From a bacterium (GTDB lineage: Bacteria > Patescibacteriota > Saccharimonadia > Saccharimonadales > Saccharimonadaceae), in NCBI GenBank assembly GCA_030429445.1, contig JAUIFG010000002.1, positions 62,001 to 126,000 of the forward strand: a DNA stretch of 64,000 nucleotides, in the 5' to 3' direction. A program made the translations under genes and the position numbers. Under the pieces are notes generated by a model. The model saw only the letters and a list, made by a program, of their open reading frames with translations, was not told the DNA's origin and made no database searches. This document shows positions 33,283 through 42,094 of the stretch, piece after piece (positions within the stretch are counted from its first letter, which is position 1; each line of letters starts with the position of its first letter).

Positions 33283-35673
33283 TTAAGCGTTTGTAATTAT
33301 ATAGGAAAGAGGTAACGACGTAGCCTCTTTGAATTCGGTACTATCCGGCGTATAGACTGCAGTGATCGTATGTTCACCCTCATCTAACAGTGGGGTGATC
33401 AGTGATGCGGCACCATTAAGTACTTGGCTGCTTCCCAGTTCATCCTCGCCATCGTAAAACGTTACCGTCCCAGTAGCATCCGTTTCAGAGAGAGAAGCCG
33501 TAAGTGTCACGCTCTCGCCCACCTGCGCGCCATCCTCGGGGTCCGCACTCAGCGTGACTGTCACGTCGACAGCAGGTATAGTAACAACTGGTTTCGGGGT
33601 TGGCTTTGGAGCACTGACGCTGCAACTCGTACTCGGCAAAGCATTTGATAAAAAGTACTCACTAAAAGTTTTGCCCGAAACGGCCTTGTCTGCAAGACCA
33701 TAATTACTACGACAAATATTACGCTGGACAATGCCGGATACGACCTCAAACTTTGTATCAACGCCAGCCATAATTGCACCCATCGCACGAGTAAATATCG
33801 GACCAGCCATAATCGATCCGCCATTGTACATAGGCGCGTTATTATTGTTCCCTACCCAAACACCTATTGCCATATCTGGCGTATAACCCATTGTCCAAGC
33901 ATCACGAGAATCATTGGTTGTACCTGTTTTTACTGCAACCTTTTTGCTAGCACCCGTTATTGAATCAAACACGCTCAATGTATTCCCAAAAACAGATGCG
34001 CGCGACGCATTGTCGGACAATATATCTGAAATTAAGAACGAACCTTGTGGACTCATTACTTCCTTTGATGACTTTTCTTTTGCCTCAAATACTCGATCAT
34101 TGTACTTACTATCGATACTCTTGATGATTGACGTTTCGTATTGCTGACCTTTGTTGGCGAATGCCGCATAGGCATTAGTCAAGTCAAGTAATCGAACCTC
34201 TGCCGCACCGAGTGCAAGCGATAATCCATAGTCATTTTTATCGCTAATCGATGAAAGCCCCATGCGATTTGCTGTTTGAATTGCCTCATCAAGGCCTAGT
34301 TTTTGCATTACCTTTACGGCGGGGATATTGAGCGACCAATTGAGCGCGTTACGGACAGTAACATCACCGCGGAATTTTCGATCTGCATTTTGTGGAGTAT
34401 AGCCCCCGCCAAAGTCAGTTAATTTATCATCGAGAACCGTTGCAGGTGTTATAACACCGTTAGCAAGAGCCTGAGCATAGTAAATTGGCTTAAAGCTCGA
34501 ACCCGGCTGACGATCTGAAAGTGCAACATTCACCTTGCCAAACTTTTCATCATTCCAGTCATAACTCCCTATTAAGCCGCGCACCTCACCAGACTTTGGA
34601 TCGATCGCAACCGCCGCGGCATTCGAACCTCCATTTGCCCTAATAGTTGGCATATTCGCAGCCGTTGCATCTTGCAATGCTTTTTGTACCTTTGCATCGA
34701 GCGTTGTCGTAACACGATAACCGGTACGAGTTACTGTTTCCTCTCCATATTTTTCATAGAGTTCTGCCAGCACCATCTCTGCGAAATGTGGCGCAACACT
34801 GTCATTAATTGGTGAGCTGACCTTTTGATATTTGAGCTTTTGAGCGAGAACCTTGTCCATTTCCTTTTGAGTAATATAGTCATTTTCGACCATCCGCGAC
34901 AACACAGTCTCTTGTCGTTCATTTGCATATTCAGCGTTACCGCTAATGGGTGAGTAGAGGCTTGGCGCCGGCAGTAAGCCAATGAGCATCGTTGCTTGCG
35001 CAAGATTTAATTGACTCGGTTTTACGCCAAAGTAAACTTGAGCTGCTTGTTCAATGCCGAAGGCATTTTCGCCAAAGTAAACCGAGTTGAGGTACATCTC
35101 TAAAATCTGGTCTTTGGTGTAGGTATTTTCAATCGCAACAGCTATCGAAAATGCTTGATACTGACGTAAAAAGCTGCGCTGACTAGATAAAACAGTGATC
35201 TTTGCTAATTGTTGAGTAATTGTTGATCCACCAAAGCTACCACCGCCATTGAGGAGGTAGCCGTACACCGCCCTCAACGTGCTAAGTACCGAAAAGCCAC
35301 TATGGTCATAAAAATCCTTGTCCTCTGCAGCGATGAGCGCCTCTTTGACTGGACTTGATATCTTCGAGAGTGGTACTAATTTGCGATGTTCGGCCCTGCC
35401 AGTAGAATAAACTTCTGTTTTGCCATCAGACGCATACAACACAATCCCCGTATTGTTTCGGTTCATCAGTCGGTCGATATCGGCAATATCTCGTGCAAAG
35501 TAGAAATATGTCAGAATCGGTATCAGGATGAGAAGCGCAAGAATCGGCGCAACAACGACAAAAATCCGCTTCTTCCAGCTCAACTTGCGCCACCAGCGAA
35601 AACGACTCTTTGCGTGCCTTTTAACCCGCTGAGCGGGGGTAACACGTCGAGTGTATTTTCCTTGACGTTTCAT
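33283..35673 (-). CDS. Class A penicillin-binding protein with C-terminal Ig-like domain
   Basis: A bifunctional peptidoglycan synthase of 796 residues: a basic cytoplasmic tail, one membrane helix (near 36-60), a GT51 glycosyltransferase (AAEDKDFYDHSGFS and GGSTITQQLAK near 130-165) and a transpeptidase with all three motifs: PGSSFKP near 395, SLN in NWSLNIPAV near 450, KTGTT near 582. After about 690 comes a Ser/Pro linker and a bacterial Ig-like domain (VTLTASLSETDATGTVTFYD), which may bind wall polymers. The gene sits between ruvC and ruvA, breaking the usual ruvCAB order. Confidence 0.95.
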   Translation of the reverse strand: MKRQGKYTRRVTPAQRVKRHAKSRFRWWRKLSWKKRIFVVVAPILALLILIPILTYFYFARDIADIDRLMNRNNTGIVLYASDGKTEVYSTGRAEHRKLVPLSKISSPVKEALIAAEDKDFYDHSGFSVLSTLRAVYGYLLNGGGSFGGSTITQQLAKITVLSSQRSFLRQYQAFSIAVAIENTYTKDQILEMYLNSVYFGENAFGIEQAAQVYFGVKPSQLNLAQATMLIGLLPAPSLYSPISGNAEYANERQETVLSRMVENDYITQKEMDKVLAQKLKYQKVSSPINDSVAPHFAEMVLAELYEKYGEETVTRTGYRVTTTLDAKVQKALQDATAANMPTIRANGGSNAAAVAIDPKSGEVRGLIGSYDWNDEKFGKVNVALSDRQPGSSFKPIYYAQALANGVITPATVLDDKLTDFGGGYTPQNADRKFRGDVTVRNALNWSLNIPAVKVMQKLGLDEAIQTANRMGLSSISDKNDYGLSLALGAAEVRLLDLTNAYAAFANKGQQYETSIIKSIDSKYNDRVFEAKEKSSKEVMSPQGSFLISDILSDNASRASVFGNTLSVFDSITGASKKVAVKTGTTNDSRDAWTMGYTPDMAIGVWVGNNNNAPMYNGGSIMAGPIFTRAMGAIMAGVDTKFEVVSGIVQRNICRSNYGLADKAVSGKTFSEYFLSNALPSTSCSVSAPKPTPKPVVTIPAVDVTVTLSADPEDGAQVGESVTLTASLSETDATGTVTFYDGEDELGSSQVLNGAASLITPLLDEGEHTITAVYTPDSTEFKEATSLPLSYIITNA

Positions 35674-35720
35674 TAGCTTAATTATACCAAATTTTACAAT
35701 GAAACTTATTTTTACCAGTG

Positions 35721-36191
35721 TTATCGATTCATGTACGCATGAGTGATTGCCGCTGCTAATGCATCAGCACAATCATCAGGTTTAGGCACTTCGCTCAATC
35801 CTAGTTGTAATTTAACCATCTCTTGAATCTGTTTTTTATCAGCCTTACCGTATCCGGTTAATGATTGTTTGATTTGCTGAGGAGTATACTCCGCTATGGG
35901 CAATTTTGCTCTACGGCCCGTCAGCATCGCTACTCCTCGAGCTTGCGCAACACTAATCGCAGTCGTAATGTTTTGCGAAAAGAATAGTTTTTCAATCGAC
36001 ATCGCATCGGGTTTTGTTTCGGCAATAATATCCGTCAAACCCTCAAATATTTCCTCTAGACGCTCATCGAGCGGTGTATGCGCCGGAGTTGTTATGACTC
36101 CAGCAGTAACCAATTTGGATTTGTTTTTTGCAAAATCAATCACTCCAAAACCAAGAATTCCAGTTCCAGGATCAATACCAATAATACGCAC
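35721..36191 (-). CDS. ruvC: Holliday junction resolvase RuvC
   Basis: RuvC cuts the junction symmetrically. 156 residues, normal. The acidic catalytic set is visible: Asp in IIGIDPGTGILG, Glu in SIEKLFF near 68, and Asp pair near the C-terminus (KPDDCADALAAAITH). Confidence 0.96.
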   Translation of the reverse strand: MRIIGIDPGTGILGFGVIDFAKNKSKLVTAGVITTPAHTPLDERLEEIFEGLTDIIAETKPDAMSIEKLFFSQNITTAISVAQARGVAMLTGRRAKLPIAEYTPQQIKQSLTGYGKADKKQIQEMVKLQLGLSEVPKPDDCADALAAAITHAYMNR

Positions 36192-36193
36192 GG

Positions 36194-37684
36194 TTAATAC
36201 CCGCTAAAATGGTCGGTGTGGACTTGAATAACATCCATACTATCAGCCATTTTCTTTACTGACGTTACCATTCCTGGAGGACCAGAGATATATACACTAT
36301 GTTTGGGAGTGGCGTACTTTTTTAACAGCTCGCTCGTAACCATTCCTTCTTCGCGCTTCCAGCCAGCAACTGGCAATTTCGCGGTATCAGAAGTCACGAT
36401 GATAACCTTGACGTTATAATGAGCTAGCCTTTTTGCAAATGCCACATCATCGGCAGAATTGACTGCGTACAATATCGTAATATCGCGTCCTGCTGAATTC
36501 ATGGCAAATGATACAAAAGGTGTAATGCCAATTCCACCAGCCACACAAAGCAATGGAATCGAGCGATCCTTTGGCATAATAAAATCACCTGCAACACGAA
36601 CACCTTGCACTGCTTGCCCCGTCCTCAGATCAAGAAGTGCATCCTTGTACGTACTGTGCTTGCTGGGAAAACGTGTTGCGATACTCAGCTGCTCATCGCC
36701 CGGCTGACCGATTATTGTAAATATTCGACGCGTACCGCGAAAGTCTGCTTTTGCATGAGGTAATGACAACTCGACGTATTGTCCTGGGTAATACGAAAAC
36801 TTTGGAACGTCAAACGTAAATTCATAACTATCCTTGCCCTCTTTCTTTTTTGACACAAATCGCATTTTAACAGCACGACGAATGCCAACATAAAATGCCA
36901 GCGCATTACCGATAATAAGTGCAACTGCCGGCGTTGTACTGACGCCAGCGTATTGAATCGGCAATGCTACCAATACCGCTACGACTGCTGCAAAAACAAA
37001 CTGCTGTCGACGAGTCGACGGCAAAGTAAGTGGTTCGCACAACATTACACCAGCGAAAAAAACAAGTGGCCATGAGGTTAGCGACAGCCAAATAAGTTGC
37101 GGCGAGAGGTTGCCTTCAAAAATCAATCTGCCAATAATAATAGCAATCGCTGTTGCCAAAAAAACAAATGCCATCGACATTTTTTGTGTTTTGTACAAAA
37201 TTAACAATGCGACAACTATCGTTACCGGAAGGAGTGCGGGCGATGCCACCCACCATCCTGCAAACGCAAAACCCGTAACACTTGCAATGACAATTGCGAT
37301 TGCAGCGGGATTAAAAACATGTTTGCCTCGAACATTTATTATGTACTTTGACGCCATGGCAATGATTGCCACAATCGCCAATTTTGCACCATCCAAAAAT
37401 GAATCGGGGGGAGAAAACAACAATGCCAAAATAAACCCTGTAATGATTGCCGAATCAGCGTGCGTTTTGACACCAAACAACCATCCCAAAAAACGATTGC
37501 TACTATACGCCGACAGAACCAATACAACCGTGCCCGCTACAAATCCAATAGGCGAGTAAGGTAAGTACCCCACAAGCATCAACCCTGCCGCCACAACGAT
37601 GATTGTCAGCAGCCCCATGCTGACGAGCTTGTACATTGTTAGATAGCCCAGTAATGCATCGAGTCGTTGGCGAAAATCATTCAT
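36194..37684 (-). CDS. RnfD/NqrB-like membrane domain fused to FAD/NAD(P) oxidoreductase domain
   Basis: A 496-residue fusion. Residues 1-280 form about nine membrane helices with RnfD/NqrB-like motifs (SAIITGFILALLFSPP near 77, HVFNPAAIAIVI near 120, CEPLTLPSTRRQ near 215). Residues 285-496 are a ferredoxin-NADP reductase-like domain: FAD region RRIFTIIGQPGDEQ, NAD(P) loop VAGGIGITPFVSFA near 385, end SGPPGMV. Together they could take electrons from NAD(P)H and pass them through the membrane. The SGAT flavinylation site of true RnfD/NqrB is not seen. Followed upstream by ApbE and an FMN-binding protein with overlapping ends, so it is one operon. Confidence 0.85.
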   Translation of the reverse strand: MNDFRQRLDALLGYLTMYKLVSMGLLTIIVVAAGLMLVGYLPYSPIGFVAGTVVLVLSAYSSNRFLGWLFGVKTHADSAIITGFILALLFSPPDSFLDGAKLAIVAIIAMASKYIINVRGKHVFNPAAIAIVIASVTGFAFAGWWVASPALLPVTIVVALLILYKTQKMSMAFVFLATAIAIIIGRLIFEGNLSPQLIWLSLTSWPLVFFAGVMLCEPLTLPSTRRQQFVFAAVVAVLVALPIQYAGVSTTPAVALIIGNALAFYVGIRRAVKMRFVSKKKEGKDSYEFTFDVPKFSYYPGQYVELSLPHAKADFRGTRRIFTIIGQPGDEQLSIATRFPSKHSTYKDALLDLRTGQAVQGVRVAGDFIMPKDRSIPLLCVAGGIGITPFVSFAMNSAGRDITILYAVNSADDVAFAKRLAHYNVKVIIVTSDTAKLPVAGWKREEGMVTSELLKKYATPKHSVYISGPPGMVTSVKKMADSMDVIQVHTDHFSGY

Positions 37685-38571
37685 ACATATAATTGTCCCA
37701 CAAAACTTTTCGAATGCTCAATTTTTCCACCCGCGAATAATCGCACAAACTGAAAGTCGGCCATATTCACCAGCTTGTCGGCACTAACAAAAAATAATGC
37801 AGTCGCCAGACCATCTGCAATCATTGTGTCACCAGCGACAACCCATGTTGCAACGACATCACTTGTTGGCTCCCCCGTTCGTCCATCAAGTATGTGATGC
37901 CAGCCATCACCCCAACGACGCCGATTACTAGCAGACGCACACAAACTTGCATTGTGCAGTGGGTAAGTGCCTACTACCTTTTTTGTGTCGAACGGATTTT
38001 CAAGCCCAATCGTTTGCGTGTCACTTCCCTTATGTTTTATGTCTCCGCTCGCATCAATAACATATTCCACGATACCAGTCGCTTCTAGAATGGTAGATAT
38101 TTTATCCACCAGATAGCCCTTGCCCGCAGCACCCACATCCAAAATAATCGGTTCTTTTATCACGATTTTTGAATCCACCCACGTCATAACTTTATCCCAA
38201 TCAGGCACAGAAGATGGGGCAGTAGGGGATAGGGAGTAGTCTTTGTCATAACCCGCTGCCACCAGCCCCCCACCAACCAACGGCGTCACTGCCCCGCTAG
38301 TTGCTTCATATAATTGTCGGTAAAAATGAGCAATCCTAGAACTATCATCACCCAGATGAAATGTGCCGTCCGTCTGACTAAGTTGCGTAATTGTTGAATC
38401 ATCACGAAATCGTGAATATGTCTGATCAAACGCTTCAATGCACTCGCCTACCTCATTTTTTGTTTTTGTAGACAAATCGTTGGCCGTTTCTATTGACCAA
38501 GAAGTTCCAATGGCCTGAAATCGCCAAACAGAACTAAGCTTTTGCTTCGTTTTTGATGTCTTCGAGGGCAC
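37681..38571 (-). CDS. apbE: ApbE-type FAD:protein FMN transferase
   Basis: ApbE attaches FMN covalently to Thr/Ser of a partner protein. 296 residues. Seen: FDQTYSRFRDDSTITQLSQ near 50, the DVGAAGKGYLVDK segment near 142 (family DxGxxxKGY), YVIDASGDIKHKG near 166, HHILDGRTGEP near 230. The partner is most likely the FMN-binding protein just upstream (gene overlap about 38 bases) . No signal peptide or lipobox is evident, so where in the cell it acts is unclear. Confidence 0.9.
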   Translation of the reverse strand: MPSKTSKTKQKLSSVWRFQAIGTSWSIETANDLSTKTKNEVGECIEAFDQTYSRFRDDSTITQLSQTDGTFHLGDDSSRIAHFYRQLYEATSGAVTPLVGGGLVAAGYDKDYSLSPTAPSSVPDWDKVMTWVDSKIVIKEPIILDVGAAGKGYLVDKISTILEATGIVEYVIDASGDIKHKGSDTQTIGLENPFDTKKVVGTYPLHNASLCASASNRRRWGDGWHHILDGRTGEPTSDVVATWVVAGDTMIADGLATALFFVSADKLVNMADFQFVRLFAGGKIEHSKSFVGQLYV

Positions 38572-39031
38572 TATTAAATCCGATTGGCGTCAATGATGAT
38601 CCCGCAACACGGCTGAGGTTGATTTCATCGATATTCTTGCCTTTGACCTCATCACCAAAGCCAGAAGCAAATCGTGACTGAAATTCCTTTGCCTCACCAG
38701 TAATTGCATTTTGTGTAATTGTCGCACTCGTCACAACGCCATCTACTAGTGTCACTGACAGGTCAATTGATTCTGAACCACCAGGTGTAATGTAGCTACC
38801 TTGTGCATCATAATTGCCGTCTTTGTAACTAGCAGGTTGACTGTCAGTCGATGGCTGCACAGATTCATCTGAGGTATTCGTTGTGGCGGTTGTTGTCTCT
38901 GGTAGCGCAATCGAGTTATCACGCTCGGTATTGTTAGATGCGACAAACACAGCAGTTGCTGCGATTCCCAATAGTGCAACAACGAGTATCCCAACTATTG
39001 CCTTATTTGTACCTGTACGTGATTCATTCAT
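38534..39031 (-). CDS. Membrane-anchored FMN-binding protein (RnfG/NqrC-like)
   Basis: A 165-residue protein from ATG 39031: one membrane helix (AIVGILVVALLGIAATAVFV, near 10-30), a Thr/Ser-rich linker of about 45 residues, then an FMN-binding domain (YDAQGSYITPGGSESIDLSV near 75). Near the C-terminus AGSSLTPIGF aligns with SGATLTSxG of RnfG/NqrC; here the FMN acceptor position would be Ser, not Thr. TATAAT lies 10 bases before the start. First gene of the flavin operon. Confidence 0.85.
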   Translation of the reverse strand: MNESRTGTNKAIVGILVVALLGIAATAVFVASNNTERDNSIALPETTTATTNTSDESVQPSTDSQPASYKDGNYDAQGSYITPGGSESIDLSVTLVDGVVTSATITQNAITGEAKEFQSRFASGFGDEVKGKNIDEINLSRVAGSSLTPIGFNSALEDIKNEAKA

Positions 39032-39076
39032 ATATAGTTCTATTATACTAAATAAAGTAGCCAAAAACGGAATAAG

Positions 39077-40579
39077 TTATTTTTTGAAAATACCTATTAA
39101 ACGACTCCAGGTGTTGGCCATCTCTCGTCGCCATTCCCAACCAGCATAACCACCTGCCAAGGCGCCGACACCACCCAGCGCCCACCATCCCGTAAACACC
39201 ATATCGCTATCACTAACAGCCTGAACCTTGTATGCAGCGTCCGGTATCGATCCTGTTTCTTTTTTGCGACATCGATTTGTTGCTGGATTACGCTCTTGAT
39301 TTGCAGCACATGGTTTGAATGATACATTCGCTGTCGCCACATTACGACAACGATTCGTTTCAGGGTTTCTATACTGACCAATATTGCACGGCTTTAAGGT
39401 TGACGGAACGATACTATTCCGACAACGATTCGTTTCAAGACTGCGATACTGGCCTATCGCACACGGAACCAATACATTGACGACTTCGATGTTACACCTT
39501 CCCGTTTCAAAGTTGCGATAATAACCACTGTCACACTCGGGATATTCTTGATCAATATTCTGAGTCCCCGGTGTCAACTCATACGTTTGTAGCCAGCCTG
39601 TGTCAAAACGAGACCATGATGTTTCTTTGTCTAAGTCACTATAGGTCTGAACGTCTGTCTCAACAAGTCCATCTGACGAAAGTAGGTATACAGTGCCCGT
39701 TGTGGTTTTTGTTAACGTTAGATTTGTATCTGCAATATTTACCTCAAAGTACTCGCCAGGACCTAAATTAACCTCATCAAACGCATATGTATTACTATTT
39801 CTGTTTGTTTGCAATAAACATCCCGCTATAGATAGCGTCTCGTTGGTTGAATTATAAAGTTCGATATACTGTTCATCCAAATTCGCACCGATTTCGTTTA
39901 TAACCACACCGCTACAATCGACTGCAACTTCAATCGACTCTAACGCAGGACATTCTATACCCAAAGACGGCGTAGGAAAATCGTTCACATAAACTGTAAA
40001 CTCATACTTTGTATTACGCTCTTCTGGATACCATAACTCGTTGTCTACAAAACATCTTTGTAGTGAATTACCTGCTGGCGGAATGTCTGCTGGCTCAACG
40101 TAATAATGATAGCCAGATTCAATCGACACATCACCCCACGCAACAACGTCAATTAACTGGCTCGTCTCTGCCGTATCGATAATCTGAACTTCGCCCTTGG
40201 AATTATTCAAAGCATTTGTAAATGCAACAGTGTACTCACGTGGCTGTGCAAAATGACCAAACACCATGAATTGTTTTGGACCCATTGTGATGGTATCTAA
40301 ATTCGCAAGTGTTACATAATTCGCACCACCTCCTCTGTATCGAAGAAGAAGGCCACTCAATTCTAGCTCCTCATCACTAGGATTATATATTTCTACAAAT
40401 TCATCAGCATCAGCAACTTGAAGTTCAGTAATAACCGGCCGTACTTTTGTGAATTCAGTCTCAGTCTCAACACCTGCCGAGGCATCTGTGGGCTCAACTT
40501 CTAGCGCACTAACGGCAGGAATAGCAAACAGTTGACTACACGCAAAAACAAGCGTAATAAATATCCTTATACCTCGCAT
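39077..40579 (-). CDS. Secreted lamin-tail-domain surface protein with cysteine repeats
   Basis: A 500-residue exported protein: signal peptide (IFITLVFACSQLFAIPAVSA, cut after residue about 26), two lamin-tail (LTD) domains (near 45-180, VITELQVADADEFVEIYNPS; near 225-335, VVINEIGANLDEQYIELYNS), then four tandem 30-35-residue cysteine motifs of the form C-x4-Y/E-R-x3-T-x-RC (near 350-460), and a C-terminal membrane helix with a short basic tail. LTD domains often link to DNA, nucleases or envelopes. It should sit on the outside of the cell, anchored at its C-terminus. Confidence 0.82.
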   Translation of the reverse strand: MRGIRIFITLVFACSQLFAIPAVSALEVEPTDASAGVETETEFTKVRPVITELQVADADEFVEIYNPSDEELELSGLLLRYRGGGANYVTLANLDTITMGPKQFMVFGHFAQPREYTVAFTNALNNSKGEVQIIDTAETSQLIDVVAWGDVSIESGYHYYVEPADIPPAGNSLQRCFVDNELWYPEERNTKYEFTVYVNDFPTPSLGIECPALESIEVAVDCSGVVINEIGANLDEQYIELYNSTNETLSIAGCLLQTNRNSNTYAFDEVNLGPGEYFEVNIADTNLTLTKTTTGTVYLLSSDGLVETDVQTYSDLDKETSWSRFDTGWLQTYELTPGTQNIDQEYPECDSGYYRNFETGRCNIEVVNVLVPCAIGQYRSLETNRCRNSIVPSTLKPCNIGQYRNPETNRCRNVATANVSFKPCAANQERNPATNRCRKKETGSIPDAAYKVQAVSDSDMVFTGWWALGGVGALAGGYAGWEWRREMANTWSRLIGIFKK

Positions 40580-40626
40580 AATTCTTAGAATATAGCGTGA
40601 CTAAATAATAACTGCAATCTTAAGCT

Positions 40627-41349
40627 CTATTCAATATCTGCAGTTATGTCTGCATTCGTATGGACATTCACAACATCATCCAAGTCATCCAGTACATCAA
40701 GAACTTTCAGAACTTTACCTGCAGTTTCTTCATCCGACACTTCAATTGTATTCTTTGCAACATATTGTAAATCAGCGTCTTTCACTTCTAGGCCAGCATC
40801 GGTGATTGCTGTGCGAACTTTCGCTAAATCTTTTAGTTCTGTGTAAACAACCAGTTCGCCATCTTCCTCGACAGCGTCCTCTGCTCCGGCATCCAGTACG
40901 GCCAATAGCGCACCTTCGCCAGTCGCTGCAACACGAATCACACCTTTACGATCAAACTGGAACATCACACTCCCAGCATCGGCTAGGCGTCCGCCATTTT
41001 TTTGCAATGCATTTTTCACTTCGGGCAATGTACGATTGCGATTGTCTGTTGCAGTCTCGATGATAATACCAACCCCAGCCGGACCCATGCCCTCGTATGC
41101 TACCTCTTCGAGTACTGCCGCATTCTTGTCATTTGCACGATCGATAGCGCGTTGAATGTTTGCATTTGGCATATTTGCCTGCTTTGCTTTTTCAATCGCC
41201 ATTGCTAGTGCGGAATTCATCTCGGGATCAGTTCCACTCCGTGCGGCAATAGCAATCATGTTGCCAATTTTAGTAAAGACAGCACCGCGCTTTGCGTCTT
41301 TTGCGCCTTTCTCTCGTTTGATTGTTGACCATTTACTATGTCCCGACAT
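40627..41349 (-). CDS. yebC: YebC/PmpR (TACO1) family protein
   Basis: A 240-residue family member, beginning MSGHSKWSTIKREKGAKDAK and carrying EVAYEGMGPAGVGIIIE near 82, both hallmarks. The family has been described as transcription regulators and more recently as helping ribosomes through difficult stretches such as polyproline. Alone in its unit. Confidence 0.96.
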   Translation of the reverse strand: MSGHSKWSTIKREKGAKDAKRGAVFTKIGNMIAIAARSGTDPEMNSALAMAIEKAKQANMPNANIQRAIDRANDKNAAVLEEVAYEGMGPAGVGIIIETATDNRNRTLPEVKNALQKNGGRLADAGSVMFQFDRKGVIRVAATGEGALLAVLDAGAEDAVEEDGELVVYTELKDLAKVRTAITDAGLEVKDADLQYVAKNTIEVSDEETAGKVLKVLDVLDDLDDVVNVHTNADITADIE

Positions 41350-41471
41350 ACTACCTCAAAACTTTTACTATCTGTTATAGTAACATATTTACCGCTCCGT
41401 TGCGTCAGCCAGTGGCCGTAGAGAGATCTCATCGTAGTAATCAAAACGGGGGCTATTTTGCTGGCTAAACT

Positions 41472-42041
41472 TTAATTTAGATCGATATGGCAGTGCTGTC
41501 GATGATCATAAGCGGCATCACCATACCAACCTGTCTGAGTACCACCTGGACAGCCATCTGTACTTTGTATAATTGTTTCAAGTCGATAATACGAACCAGA
41601 GATAAGGCGTACGTATGGACCAGTGGTGGAGTTAACTGTCCACTTCGACGAATTGCTTGGTGGCGTCCCGACTTTGGCAAGCTCTGTCATGATAGTCGCA
41701 CCGGTGCTTTCCGCCACGCTATATATTGATGCCGTATTTGTTGACAAGCAACTACTATTTGGAAAGCCAGTTCCCAAACACCAATCTTGATTACTGGGTC
41801 CGTCACCACCAACCACCGGATCTGGATAATCACCAAATTGCGCTTTATACAGTTCATAAAGCTTATGCCATGCCTTTAGCTCGCTAATGGTCGAGGCTGT
41901 TTTTGCCTGTGTTGTAATCCCCGTATACGCCACCGTAACAATTGCAGCCAATATACCAATAACCACAACAACTATTAGAAGTTCAACAATGGTGAAACCT
42001 CGTAACTTCATTACAAATTGATTATCATTAATAATGCTCAC
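41472..42041 (-). CDS. Type IV prepilin (189 aa)
   Basis: Prepilin with the shared FTIVELLIVVVVIGI helix after MKLRG. Start is GTG at 42041, 7 bases after TATAAT, or the ATG ten codons later. The outer part has four Cys (QDWCLGTGFPNSSCLS, DGCPGGTQTGWYG, QHCHIDLN at the end) and is closely related to the prepilin at 52944-53534 (shared LGTGFPN, VAESTG, VGTPP-NS-K). Confidence 0.88.
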   Translation of the reverse strand: MSIINDNQFVMKLRGFTIVELLIVVVVIGILAAIVTVAYTGITTQAKTASTISELKAWHKLYELYKAQFGDYPDPVVGGDGPSNQDWCLGTGFPNSSCLSTNTASIYSVAESTGATIMTELAKVGTPPSNSSKWTVNSTTGPYVRLISGSYYRLETIIQSTDGCPGGTQTGWYGDAAYDHRQHCHIDLN

Positions 42042-42094
42042 GCTTATTATTATACCCCCCCAGGATTTATAGCAAAATAGCGTACATCCTCTGC

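Noticed and set aside
39100-39600. Repeats in the cysteine-rich part taken as a CRISPR-like array
   Set aside because: They are in-frame coding repeats of a surface protein; no CRISPR array or cas gene was found in the window.
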